A stretch of 64,000 nucleotides of DNA from positions 11,477,395 to 11,541,394 of the forward strand of contig OY986973.1 of the NCBI GenBank assembly GCA_963920575.1, given 5' to 3'. This document shows, one piece after another, positions 36,072 to 46,671 of the stretch. The notes under the pieces were generated by a model. The model saw nothing but the letters and a program-made list of their open reading frames with translations. It was not told the DNA's origin and did not search any database. The stretch's first letter is position 1. Each line of letters opens with the position of its first letter. This DNA is from Narthecium ossifragum. Its lineage: Eukaryota > Streptophyta > Magnoliopsida > Dioscoreales > Nartheciaceae. A program made the position numbers and the translations under genes.

Positions 36072-36494
36072 CTCTGCCTCCACAGCAAGATACAGAGCCC
36101 CACCTTCTGGCTCGCCATGGTTGGATTCCTTATAATCGCCTACTGCCTGATGAAGAACATCAAAGGTGCCATGATCTACGGCATCGTCTTCGTCACCGCC
36201 GTCTCCTGGTTCCGAAACACCTCGGTCACCGTCTTCCCCGATACACCCGCCGGAAACGACTTGTACCACTATTTCAAAAAGGTGGTTGACGTTCACAAGA
36301 TCGAGTCCACCGCCGGCGCTCTCAGCCATCGTCACCGGCTCGCTTTTGGGGACTTCTCCGGTCACCGCATTCATAGAGTCGTCGACGGGGATCAGAGAGG
36401 GGGGGAGAATGGGGGTGACGGCTCTGGTGGTGGCGGCGTACTTCATGATGTCGTTCTTCTTCACGCTGCTGCTGGCCTCAATACCGGCGTGGGC
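36072..36494 (+). pseudogene. AZG1-like: AZG1-like purine permease fragment, part 2
   Basis: The sequence continues from part 1 as [19 protein letters not shown], then [39 protein letters not shown], a jump in frame with loss of the middle of the protein, then [21 protein letters not shown] and LLASIPAWA. The loss between GALS and SLLGTS shows that the captured copy was already rearranged. It is cut at 36494 by a solo LTR. The wording of the motifs is closer to AZG1 than AZG2. Confidence 0.88.
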
Positions 36495-39065
36495 TGTGAG
36501 GACCTGTCCCTCTACTCCCGTGGTTCGTTGTAGATTGCAATGGTAATTTGGTAAATTGCGAATTGTTGGTTTGTTTCACACCCGCGTGTGCACACACTGG
36601 CCTTGTTTGTGCTAGTGCTTGATTAGAATGGTTAGGTGGACCCGGGATCGGAAGATCCCAGCTCGGGCGCGCTGAAGCTTGCTTTTGGGCAGCTTACGGC
36701 CCTTGAGAGATCGATCGCTCCTTGGAGCGATCGATCGGACTCGTGAGCGAGTCGGTGGTGGGTTTTTGACCTGTTCGGATCGATCCAAGTGTTTTGGATC
36801 GATCCAGCCTGTCTCAGATCGATCCGACTTGGTGTGTGGGATCGATCGGGTTGGTGTCTTGGATCGATCGAACTCGGAGTTGGATCGATCGGACACTGTG
36901 GGATAGTCGGTGGCTTTTTCTTTCGCGAGGACGGCCTCCGGCCGTCGCTCTCTCTTGTCAGAAGGGGAGGACTTTCCCTCCCCTCCTTTCTTCTTTCTCC
37001 TCTTTCCCCGGCTTTCCCCTTCCCTTTTCCTTCCTCTTCTTCCTTTCTTCTTCTTCTTTCTTCTTCCTTCCTTCTTCTTCTTCTTCCGCGGGCTCTGTTT
37101 CCCCAGTTCTGGCAGCCGCTTCTTCTTCGCCGTTCTTCCTCCTCCGGCCACCGTTTTGGGAGCTTGAAGGCTCGTTGGAACCGTGGCAACGAGAGGAAGA
37201 TCGCTGGAGTGGTTTGGAGCTGCGTTGGTAACTGGTTTGCGAAGGGATCAACTGAGGAATGCGCTGTTCGGTAGGTGTTCTACCTACGAGAGTGCTTAAT
37301 GGGTTTCTCTTTATCTAGACGTTAGATCTTGCTGTTCTTTGCGTTGCTGGATTCCTCTTGCTTAGTAGAATTTCTGTTATAAGTTTCATAAGCTTTGGTT
37401 GAGATTTTAGTAGGATTTATGCATGTTTACTCTCAGATTTTCTGGTTTATGTTGTTCTTGAAGAACAGCCGGCTTGCGGCGAGTTTTTCGATTAGTACGT
37501 GCATGAGCTTATGTTGTGATGAACATAAGAGTTGTAGAACTTTCAATCTACTCTCAAACCCAACTGATTTCATATTTTTTCGATTTTCGTACGATTTGTT
37601 ATGAATTTATTACTGGAAGGCTGCGTTGCAGCAAGTACTTGGTAAGTTAGAGTGGGATCGATCGGACTTGCGAATCCGATCGATCGGACTATAGTTGGTA
37701 AGTTAGTTTGATTAGCGGTCTTAATTAGTGTTTTCCCGTTAATCTAGTCGTTGGATGTTTCTGGATTTTGGATATGTTGATCCAGGCATGTAGATCTACT
37801 GGTGGTAAGTTGGATCTCAAATCCGACGTCGTTTGGACGTCGGATCGACGGGGTCAAATAGCCTCTAGTAGAGAACTTTTGGTGTTTTAAATATAATATT
37901 ATATGTCGGATTATAATATTATATTTTTACTGTTCATCAACGGTTTTCGGGGTTGCTTCCCGTTGCAGGAGTCCGCGGTTGACGGTCGCGGTACCGTCGT
38001 AATGCCGGGACCCGCTGCGGATCGGCTGGCAGCGGTTGGTAGTACCGCTGCAGCGATCCGGTTGACTTATATGATGCCTTATCATACTGTTGCATGCCTA
38101 TCTCCTGTTTGTGCATGTTCATAGCATGCATTCTCTGTAGTGCAATAGTTGCATTGGTTAGGGCGTGGGTGATCTGTGGGTCGCCGTCCTGAGGTTGGAA
38201 GCTCGGACTTAGCCCTAGGACCGGGGTTTGGTGGTTTGGACTCGGTTCGAATTGTGGTGTCTAGTCAAATTTGATGATAGGCCTAGAGGACTGGTACACT
38301 TGTTGCTTGATAATGATTAGAGGTCGTGTCGGCCTCGAGCCAGGTGTTGAGGCTGCCACCAGTGTCGGGTCTTGTTCTTTGGGGGGCCGGGAGGGTTAGT
38401 CCGGCCCAGGCAGTGTCTGTTCCTGCCAGCAGTGGCGACCAGTGTGGCCCAGTCCGTTTTGGGTGACCGCAGCTGGAACCCTGAGACACTAGGTGTATCC
38501 AGGATGGGCCCAGTCCGTTGGGGTGACCATGGTTGGATATGCCTAGAGACACCGGTGAAGGGCTATGGGACCATTGCAGCACACTCGAGTCTGGCTTGAG
38601 GGCGACACTGTTGCGTTTCCCTCTTTCTTCTGTGTGACGTAGTGTAGAACCCTACTGAGCTTAGTGCTTATACCTACCCGGGTTGCGTTTTGCAGGTGCA
38701 GGCGTCAGTTCTTCTTCTGGGGCCCCTACCGGGCAGTTGGTCGGCGGTGCGGCGGCGCCTGGTGGACTTTGAGAGGTGGTGATCGTTTACTGCTTTTACC
38801 CTATGTTAGATAGTCTACTACGGGAGTAATGTTGTATTTGAATCTTCCCCTCTTCGAGGATATGTATATTAAATTCACTTGGGTTTGTAATCTGTGGTTC
38901 GAGGCTTATTAAATTATTGTTTTGAAATTTGAGGGTGTTTTGTGATAAATTGTTAGGGAGACCAATAGGTTAGAGGGAACCCTCGCCAGCTTTTCTTCCG
39001 TGTTTTGTTAGGTTTCGGTTCGCGTCGCCCGGCCCGGTTGGGCTTTCGCGGGTCGGGGCGCGACA
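36495..39065 (+). repeat. Tekay-type solo LTR in the AZG-like fragment
   Basis: A 2571 bp LTR from TGTGAGGACCTGTCCC to GGGTCGGGGCGCGACA, same family as 1494-3925 and 5489-7916 but in plus orientation. A perfect target duplication TGGGC flanks it (36490-36494 and 39066-39070). It contains GGATCGATC-type palindromes (36706-36900, another pair near 37665), the U3 repeat GGTAATTTGGTAAATTGC near 36543 and the AT-rich doublet at 37893-37926. No internal region remains. Confidence 0.93.
36706..36900. repeat. Array of GATCGATC palindromes in the Tekay solo LTR
   Basis: About eight GATCGATC cores occur within 195 bp. The first two form a perfect inverted repeat, CGATCGCTCC-TT-GGAGCGATCG (about 36712-36733). 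It occupies the place of the 3590-3720 array in LTR A, but flanking bases differ. Confidence 0.8.
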
Positions 39066-39108
39066 TGGGCGGTGGGGGTGCTGGTGGGGGTGCTGATGAT
39101 GAAGGCCC
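39066..39108 (+). pseudogene. AZG1-like: AZG1-like fragment, part 3
   Basis: After the target duplication the frame resumes with VGVLVGVLMMK, matching the segment after IPAWAVG in AZG proteins. It ends as the right inverted repeat begins. Confidence 0.65.
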
Positions 39109-39549
39109 CACTTTCCGTCACAGGGTAACGGGGAGCGACGACATTGGGTCACGTGCGGCGCACGTGGCCCCACTTTTCGTCAGATCGCGGACAGCAGCTA
39201 ACGGTTGGTGACGTGGCGGACCACATAAGAGAGATTCTTAAATTTTAGGGTCTGTATTGTAACTTTTTGAAATATAAGGACCACATAAAAATATAGGTCA
39301 AACTACAGAGTATTGCCTGGAGGCCCTGGACCACTCTGGTATCAGAGGCATGTTCTTGCATTTCTTCACAGTGAGAAAAGATTCAGATGTCTCCAGCTAC
39401 ATATCTTTATTCTTTCTTATATGTATCAAGATAGCTAATAATTTCTTGGCTCTATCTGATGCTTTCATGCCAATGAATGTGTTCAGTATTCTGCTCCTCT
39501 GCAACATTGAATCTTGCAGACCATATTTATAATGCATTCATTTTTTCAG

Positions 39550-39681
39550 CTACTTGGTCATGTCAGCTATGATCAGCTTTGCGACGCGGTTCATGAGGAA
39601 GTGCTGAATAATGATGCCGCTATGAAGAACATCTCTTCTCTCTCCTTGCAGGAGGGTGAGATCTCTGAACACCCCAATTGA
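39550..39681 (+). CDS. Possible last exon of an unidentified gene
   Basis: A polypyrimidine-AG acceptor (ATTTTTTCAG at 39540-39549) precedes 43 codons in one frame: LLGHVSYDQLCDAVHEEVLN, DAAMKNISSLSLQEGEISEH and a TGA at 39679-39681. Composition is protein-like and unlike the transposons nearby. The T-rich sequence after it, with TTTGTATGTAATT, looks like a plant 3' UTR. I do not recognise the family. Upstream exons would have to lie beyond the large inverted-repeat element or be undetected between 39320 and 39540. Confidence 0.4.
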   Translation, partial: LLGHVSYDQLCDAVHEEVLNNDAAMKNISSLSLQEGEISEHPN

Positions 39682-39699
39682 GAAGCTTTGCTCTTAGAG

Positions 39700-41503
39700 A
39701 ATTAGTTTGTACAACACTTTATTCTGTTCATTTTGTATGTAATTCTCCTGTAAAAATGTTCAAATCAATGTTTTTTGTTGGAGATTATATAATTGTTGTA
39801 CTGTCAACTTGTTGAAGTCTAAAGTAGATGAGATGCCAGTTGGTATATATCTTTATTTGCTGATTCAAGGATAAGAAAATTCTGATCGGAATGTGGTCCA
39901 TGACAGAGATCTGTCCCTGTTCAATGCTGACAAGATGCATGCACTCAAACTGCTCACAATCATCAAACCTTTAATAGATGCCAATATGATAGAATAAATT
40001 CCAATCTGCAGAGATGTAGAGTGACAGTGCAATGAATTATCTAGCAGATGTATGTACTTACCTGGATGTACTGTAAAGCTAGCTATACGTCAATCATTAG
40101 CGTCATCTATAGATCTCAGAGCATGATTAAGACAAACCCATGATTAGCTAAGCATAAACAATTGATCAATTCGCACCGACGTGTTGCTGCAACCGATTAG
40201 TTTAACTGCTCTTAGCTAATTTTTTATGTGGTACAGTTGTTGTCCAAGAGTGATCCAGCATGAAGGAGAATCTGAGGCAAGATCAGACAGGAAATATTGA
40301 GGTCAGCTGTGGATAGTGCTTCAAAGAATACTAAAATCTGAAGGGGGTCCAATGGCCACACTGAACTTTAGCTTGTGGATAGGAAAAGGAGCTCAGAAAG
40401 ACATGAGCCATGAGAACTGACCATATTTCAAAGAGTCCCCACCATTGGCATCAGTCCCTTTCAGGCTTCCAACATCCAGCAAAGAGGACGATAAGAGGGG
40501 GAAAAAAAGAAGGAAAGCGAGCTGGCCAAAGGGAACTCATATGGATGGCTGTGACTGAGAGGATTTCTGTGAACCTCCTAATAAGGGGAGATTCTTGGTA
40601 GGACACCCCCACCTAAGCCTCCTCACAAGCCAAGAAGAGCCAGAGCCACTAGTGTTTCTTGCATCACAATCTCCTATATATGGCCACACTTTCAGATCAA
40701 GTAGGAGGTGAATAAAGAAAAAGAATAGGAGTTTATGAGAAGCTATGGATGAAGAGCTTAAAATATAGTAGTCACTCGCATGTTTTGTTGAGTTTATGAG
40801 ATACTGGAGTAATCTATTCCTAGTTTTCATAACAGTCATGAGATGCAAGTATATAAAATTATCCTAGTCCTATGGTATCTTTTCTTCTCCTCAAATTCAT
40901 CAGCGTCAGTTTGATTTCTTGGGGACCATGATGCCCAAGCTGGTCTAGTTCTAGCAATACACTATTGATTTAGATCATCAGCGGTTGCTGAAACTTGATA
41001 ACATGTTTATGATTCTGTTCACAGATCAAAACTAGCTGTACAGTCATTGATGTTATTTAAAGTGCGGGATAGATGGGATTCAAATCCAGGACCTCTACTC
41101 TAATATCTTGTGAATTCTAACCACTCAACCAAAAAACTCAGGCTGTGGCACGCGGGCGAGTCTATAAAACTATAATTCAGTCTGACACAACTAATAGAAC
41201 ACATAATGACAGTACTTCATTTGATTAAATTCAGTGAATGACACTGATGAAGAAAAAATCACAGCAGTTGGTTACCTCCATGAAGGAAAAAGTAATAGAA
41301 TAGTGAATGTCTAAAATAGTAAGATGGATAAAATTACATAGCATTGACATCGAATCCTAGCTTCTTGTCACATTATCAGAAGTGAGTACTTCGCTTTACA
41401 AAATAAATTATCACAAGACCTTCGAATAAAGTAATTTTATGGCTGCTCGAAGACGGGAAACTTCGCGATACTGTACTTCATTTGATCTACCGACGCCATG
41501 TTT
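39700..41503. other. Intergenic region between the exon-like segment and the PIF gene
   Basis: AT-rich with no long ORF or repeat boundary that I can set. The segment next to 41503 should hold the PIF 3' UTR. Confidence 0.5.
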
Positions 41504-44010
41504 TCACAACGATGCAGAACAACTGTAACCGGAATCGTCATGCCGTGTTGAAGCATCAGCCGATGGAGTTGCATTCAGCTTTAATTCTGAAGTTTCTTCA
41601 TTAACCTGTAACATCTAAAACAATTACCTTTAGAGTTTGATAAATATCTGACACCATGAACGAACAACTCAGACAAAATTACAGAAATTATGAATCGAGA
41701 TTATTTAAACAACCAGAGAATGCACCAAAAAAACTAGAATTTTAGTAAACTCCTATGTGATTTCTGTTCTTTCTGCCACAAAATTGAGCAGTCAGGTAAT
41801 TCTTGCAAGATGGCTGTCCTTAAAAAGTGTCCTTCTTACCTGATTGTCCATCCTGAACATTTTGAGAAGGAACTCCAGCAGCTGGCAACCTGCTACTAGT
41901 AATCGACGCAGCTGCCTTATCCTGTTTCACAGCCTGAGATCCGTATGCATATATATTCATTGCCTGCGTCAAGAGCAATTTAACTACCCCAGCATGGATG
42001 AATCAGTATAAAAGGCAACCATGAGTAGGAAGCCACATACCTGATGTGATGGTTGCATGTGATGCATGCCAATATAACGAGCATATGATTCGGAAAAATG
42101 GAAGTTTTGCATCTGGGTTGGAAAATCCACAGGGTTTAAGGCCGGGTACCGGCGTATTGGTGTCTGATTCGTCGCAAGAACAGAGGGCATTGGTTGATTG
42201 ATGAGAGGCACTTCCTGTAACTGAACTGGACTGTGAAGAGTGTGCAGAGGAGTATGACCCATTCCTACATTCATGCCTGGCATGTATTGCTGGACACCAG
42301 GAAACATCATTGGTGCCATATTACCTCCCATCCACATCATCTGATGATTGTTAACACTTACAACAATAAATTAATCACATTTAATAATAGATGGTAGCCA
42401 TGATATAGTTTCTTAAGGGAAAAAAGATGAGAGGAAATTTGTCGAAAATATTAAAATCCTGACCTGAACTTGCAATTGAAGGGACTTCAAGTACTCAATT
42501 GCCTCATCAAGCATCGACGCCTTGTCTGCCTGAATATTTCTAGTATTAGTAGGAGCAGCAGCTAGATCATAGTATACGAGTAATTTCATGATTGAAAAAT
42601 TATGTGCTGATAGTTCTCCATCTGAAGGAACCACACCTTGTTGCAGTGTGGTATCAATTCTTGCAATGCCTTCATCTTTTCATTGATTCTATCCCTTCTT
42701 CTCTATATCAAAACAGAGCAACAAGTAAGAAGATTGAAGGAAATAATCCGAATGCATGGATGCCTATTTGTTCAGTAATTTTACCCTTTCTGAGAGATTA
42801 TGGACTTCCGCGGCGCGACTCCTGCGGACTGATGCTGATCGCTGAGCTGACTTTTTTGGCTCCTGCGACTCATATTCCGTGTCCTGAGCATTTCACAGGC
42901 TCCAATTTAACAAAATCATGACCATGAACGAAATAGATTATTCCATGCAAGTAAAAAAGATAAATGAGTGACTACCTCACTATGGCACTCAGAATCCTCG
43001 GCATCTACTCCCTTCCTTTTGTGACACTGATTGCTAGCGCTCGGCTGGCCTGCTCTCTCGAAGGTACTCGCGGAGCCTCCGGACGACGAGGCAACAGTAG
43101 CATCATGTGTCTCCACTTGCATTTTCTCAAAGGGCAATATCATCTGAACATCATCTTTCAGGCATCTTGGAAGAATGCTTGTTGCATCGTTGCTCGCAGT
43201 ACAGCTCAAGTCGACTGCATTTCGAACCTGGTTGCTCCCGCATACGCTCGATCCTACTGTCATCATGGACGAAGACTCTCCGGCTTCTACCTGAACTCCC
43301 TTTCCTGATCCTTGTTTGCCGAATTCTGAGTCTGGTTTTATAGACTTTGAAAAGTGAGAAAAGTTCAGCACTCCGCGACTTCCTGAGGTAGGCAAAACCT
43401 GTGTGGTGGGGCCAGCAACATTCGATTTCGGAGCAGGCATCTGTTGAAAACTTAGGCTTGATAATCTCGAAATCGATTCCTCCACGGGCTTAGGAGGAAG
43501 CAAAATGTTTTCTAGACCAACGCTGGCGAATTTTACGCCTCTTTCGCCGGCCATGATCTCCTGGTTTATCTTAGTGGCCTCGGTGGCACTGGCGATCGGC
43601 ATTTCATAGAGGAAATCAGAACAGAACTCTTTTTCGAAGGAATCATACACAGGATATTGCAACCATGATGCAGTTTCATCCTCTTGAGAAGAGTTACTTG
43701 CATTCCCGGTCCATTCACCGAGCCGATGTAGCTGCTCGGATCTTTGCACTTGTTTAAATTCTGCAGGTTTCCTATGATTCTGACTGTGCATCACGACATG
43801 CCCGTCACGCCATAAGAGCTCCATGAGCTCATTTTCTCGCCTGTTCGGTCGAAAAAAATTCATAAATCAGAGTTTATAAAGATATAATTCATGTAGATTC
43901 AGATGCATCTCTACTCACCCAGTGGGTTCTTTCTGGTTTGCTGCTGGAAGGAGGTTGCATGGTGATCTAGAGCCACCCTCCATCTTCCAATCTGGGACGA
44001 ATTGGTTCAT
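41504..44010 (-). CDS. Phytochrome-interacting bHLH transcription factor (PIF4/PIF5-like)
   Basis: Proposed coding exons on the minus strand: 44010-43919, 43840-42976, 42883-42785, 42702-42637, 42529-42464, 42340-42041, 41963-41840, 41595-41504, all with GT/AG borders, giving about 567 residues. The start [13 protein letters not shown] resembles the PIF5-type N-terminus. The phyB-binding APB motif [19 protein letters not shown] begins exon 2. The bHLH domain spans exons 3-6: [20 protein letters not shown] in the basic region and helix 1, [15 protein letters not shown], then [20 protein letters not shown] Met-rich tail [16 protein letters not shown] follows. Such factors bind G-box DNA in the nucleus as dimers, promote growth in shade and warmth, and are degraded after binding active phytochrome. 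The last junction is ambiguous: acceptor 41605 would give an immediate stop (GQSG), while 41595 extends the protein by about 30 residues. An upstream in-frame ATG exists (44753). Confidence 0.9.
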
Positions 44011-44737
44011 TGCATAACCATCTAATTCTGCACCAAAAGAAAGTTTATATGAAACGGAGATTAGCTTGGAAGTGAAGAGAAACAATGACACTTTAGAAGA
44101 ATTCTATAACTAGCTAAATCATTAAAGATGTGAGGTTATAGCAAGCAAATTTTCATTGAGGGGAAAATGACAATCTTATCAAAATCAATGTTTTTACAGC
44201 TTTTCCAGAGAATAATATAGATAATTCCATATACCTGAAGAAGATCAGGGGATCAGGGGAAAAAGAGTAAACATGATACAGAGACTAACATGCAAAAGAT
44301 TGAATAAAGAACTTTTGTTGGTGATAAAAGCTTCAACAAGAAAACAACTTTTAGGAAGCAATAAAAGATGCAGATTAGAAAACTGGTAAGATAAGAAAAA
44401 GAGGTTACGAATTCCCTCAAGAAAACAGAGAATACCTTCGAACAAATTTACCATCAGAAGTATTAAAGCCAGAGAGAAAATTCATAAATATTACATAAAG
44501 ATTATGGTTTATGACCATGGAAGAAACCATGAAAATCGAAATCTAATTCCAAAGGAAGAATAATTCAATCACGAATAAAGTTCAAGTTTCCCATACTAAA
44601 TCTAAGAAGGGCCGCTCATCCAATCCACCAAAAAAAGAGCAACATAGAAAACAGCAGAGAAAGAGACCAATTACCCTCTTCAAACAATGAAATCAGAACA
44701 AATATAAACCACTAAAAAACATCAAAATCTGACATAC

Positions 44738-44753
44738 CTGTGACAGCCTTCAT
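44738..44753 (-). other. Upstream in-frame ATG exon of the PIF gene (alternative start)
   Basis: ATGAAGGCTGTCACAG ends at a good donor (CACAG|GTATG). If spliced to the acceptor before 44027 it reads [17 protein letters not shown], in frame with the main protein, adding 15 residues. Family starts resemble MNQF, so this ATG is probably leader, but initiation here cannot be excluded. Confidence 0.5.
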
Positions 44754-44760
44754 GGAAAAC

Positions 44761-44991
44761 TCAATCAGAGATAAAGCATAGTAGAAGCTCTTTAACACCA
44801 CAGAGTGATGCAAAGGAAAGAACTCTAGACAGAGAAACTAAAGAAGAAGAAGAAGAAGAAGAAGAAGAAGAAGAAGAAGAAGAAGAAGAAGAAGAGAAGA
44901 GAGAGAGAGTTAACCTTCTCCAGTGGAGATTTCCCACTTTGGGTGCTCTGTTGTTAAGAGAGAGGCAGCAGCGAGATTCATAAGATTTCAC
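44761..44991 (-). other. Upstream ORF in the PIF 5' leader
   Basis: A 76-codon ORF starting MKSYESRCC runs through a serine run encoded by the CTT/TCT microsatellite and stops eight bases before the ATG at 44753. A possible donor (GAAG|GTTAAC near 44917) could remove part of it. If retained in the mRNA it would be expected to lower translation of the PIF coding sequence. It is not proposed as a separate gene. Confidence 0.45.
44840..44894 (-). repeat. CTT microsatellite in the PIF leader
   Basis: About 18 AAG units on the plus strand, CTT in the transcript. Length variation would change the serine run of the upstream ORF without shifting its frame. Confidence 0.9.
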
Positions 44992-45030
44992 TGTATGGTT
45001 TTAACCACAGTAGGGGGAGACATATAGCTA

Positions 45031-45041
45031 GCTATATATGG
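45031..45041 (-). promoter_or_regulatory. Likely TATA box of the PIF gene
   Basis: CCATATATAGC on the minus strand, about 40 bp before the start of the upstream ORF at 44991 and about 290 bp before the alternative ATG. Position and strand fit a core promoter. Confidence 0.5.
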
Positions 45042-45519
45042 CTATCCATGAGTTAGTGATGTGTGATAGGTTTTGCTCGCTGTCTATCTTCTATCTTGTA
45101 TTTGTAGTGAAGCATGATCTCTCCTTTACTCACGTTTGCCACCTGTCAAACCCTATGAAGACAAAGGCACTTGTCTTTTTATTATAGGACCGGGTGAGTT
45201 CCCCTCTTCATCATCATGAACTTCTCTTACAGGGGAAATCAAACTGGCAAGATTAAACTTAAACTACTCATTGTCAAGCTACGCACACGTAAGCGTAGGC
45301 GACAGATGTTTGGACCCACCAGAGAAGAAAAACAAAAAAAAAAAAAAAAAAAAAAACACACATCTTCTGGTGGTTCACCATAGAATAAGGCTATGTTCAT
45401 AGAATCGCTAGAGGTATTTCACTACCAACGGTAAAGATGTCGATTACAAATTACATATGGCGGCTGTCCACATAAAACCTTCGTATCCTAAGATTTTGTA
45501 CATGAAAGTATTTGATATA
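45042..45519. other. Upstream region of the PIF gene
   Basis: It has no ORF. It contains a run of about 22 A residues near 45331-45354 and ACGT-core motifs (CACGTTTGCC near 45132, CACACGTAAG near 45286), but no perfect CACGTG G-box was seen. Confidence 0.45.
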
Positions 45520-46020
45520 TGTCAATATTCGAACCTTCAAAAACCTGGTTCAACGCACCAGACCGGGGCTCGGCCCAAGCCCAAGCCGGCTCACAAAGGG
45601 CAGCTTCCCCATTGAACCAGCCACCACACACACGAGGCCGGCCCCACTTGCCTCCCAATGCCCAATATCCTATCCTAGTTCAGTTAACTCTTTCCTATTT
45701 TATTTTCCTATTTTAGTTATTTATCTTGTAATATGACTCATTTTTTTTTCTTTCTTACTTAGGGTTATTGCTTGAGTAGAAAGTCATCGAGTCGGAGTTC
45801 TACTCCACTTAGGTCTCTTATTATAGTTTACCTATATAAAAGCCCCCATATCTATGAATTAAATCATTTAGAAATAATAAATCAAAGGTTTCGGCTTGTA
45901 GGCTCAGTTCCCTTGACTAAAAGATTGTTCGAGGGAGTTCGCTCCCAAATCACCCCCCGGAGTTCCTGACAGAGTTCCACCCAAGACGATCCCTGATCGT
46001 TGGTGCCCTCACCGATCCCT
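45520..46020 (+). other. Promoter- or LTR-like block
   Basis: AT-rich sequence leads to CCTATATAAAAGCC (about 45831) and AATAAATCAAAGG (about 45877), then GGGAGTTCGCTCCC. The layout suggests a U3-R-U5 order from an unidentified LTR element. No matching copy or terminal repeat was found in the window. Confidence 0.3.
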
Positions 46021-46099
46021 CCTCCGGGTACTACTCCTCTTTCATTCGTCTTGGTCTAGTTCCCTCCTTTTCTCTCTCCTCTCTCTTCCGGCCCCCAGC

Positions 46100-46671
46100 G
46101 TCAAGCCGCAGTGCCCAGTGCGGACAACACCGCGGCCAAGGTCGCCCACCGGCCCTGGCCACCACGCCCATGGCCCAGCCGTCTTGCCTCCTTCCCTCCT
46201 CTCTCTTCTTCTTCCTTTCTTCTTCCCTTCTTCTTCTTCCTTTTCCTTCTCTTCTCCCTTCTTCTATCCCCGTTGGCCGCCCCTCTTGCCCCCACCCGTG
46301 CTCGTGAAAGGAACCGCGGCCAAGCCATGGTCTCTTGCGGCTTCCTGCCACCATTTTCTAGGCCGCCGCCTCGCCAATTGCCTGTCCTTCCTCCTCCACT
46401 CGGCCCGGAACCATCTACCCCGTGCCCGTGACACAACACCACGCCAAGCCGCTCCACGGCCTCCTCTCTTCTTCCTCCCTCTTTCTCTTCTTTCTCTCTT
46501 CCTTTTCTGGCCCCTCTCTTCTTCTTCCTCTCTCAACCCGACTGCCGGCCTCGCGTCGTTCCTACACGACAACACCGGACCAAGCTTCGTGGCTCGCTTC
46601 TTCTTTCTTTCTTCTCCTTTTCTTTCCTCTTTTTCAATTCCTCTGTTCCCTCTCCAAGCTCGGTCCGACAC
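46100..46671. repeat. CT-rich block with degenerate repeats
   Basis: A phrase like GACAACACCGCGGCCAAG followed by a CTTCTTCC tract recurs loosely near 46124, 46310, 46432 and 46567. It is open on several frames because of composition. No protein family is recognised. Confidence 0.4.

Larger units (their letters stand above)
29492..39314. mobile_element. Large TIR element (Pack-MULE-like) with AZG1-like fragment, interrupted twice
   Basis: Inverted repeats of about 200 bp lie at about 29492-29690 and 39115-39314. They share, for example, TAGTTTGACCTAT, TTTCAAAAAGTT and GTGGTCCGCCACGTCACC blocks. Between them is a rearranged permease gene fragment. Without the two LTR insertions (30246-36071 and 36495-39065, each with a duplicated 5-mer) the element is about 1.4 kb. 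Long TIRs with host gene content and no transposase suggest a Pack-MULE, but a 9-bp target duplication was not found at the ends I could set, so the superfamily is inferred. Confidence 0.75.

Noticed and set aside
29483..39323. A 9-bp target duplication for the AZG-carrying element
   Set aside because: TTTTCAATT on the left and GCCTGGAGG on the right do not match at the boundaries I could set, so none is claimed.
41065..41160. A tRNA-like stretch (GATTCAAATCCAGGACC)
   Set aside because: Only a T-loop-like motif is present; no acceptor, D or anticodon arms can be folded around it.
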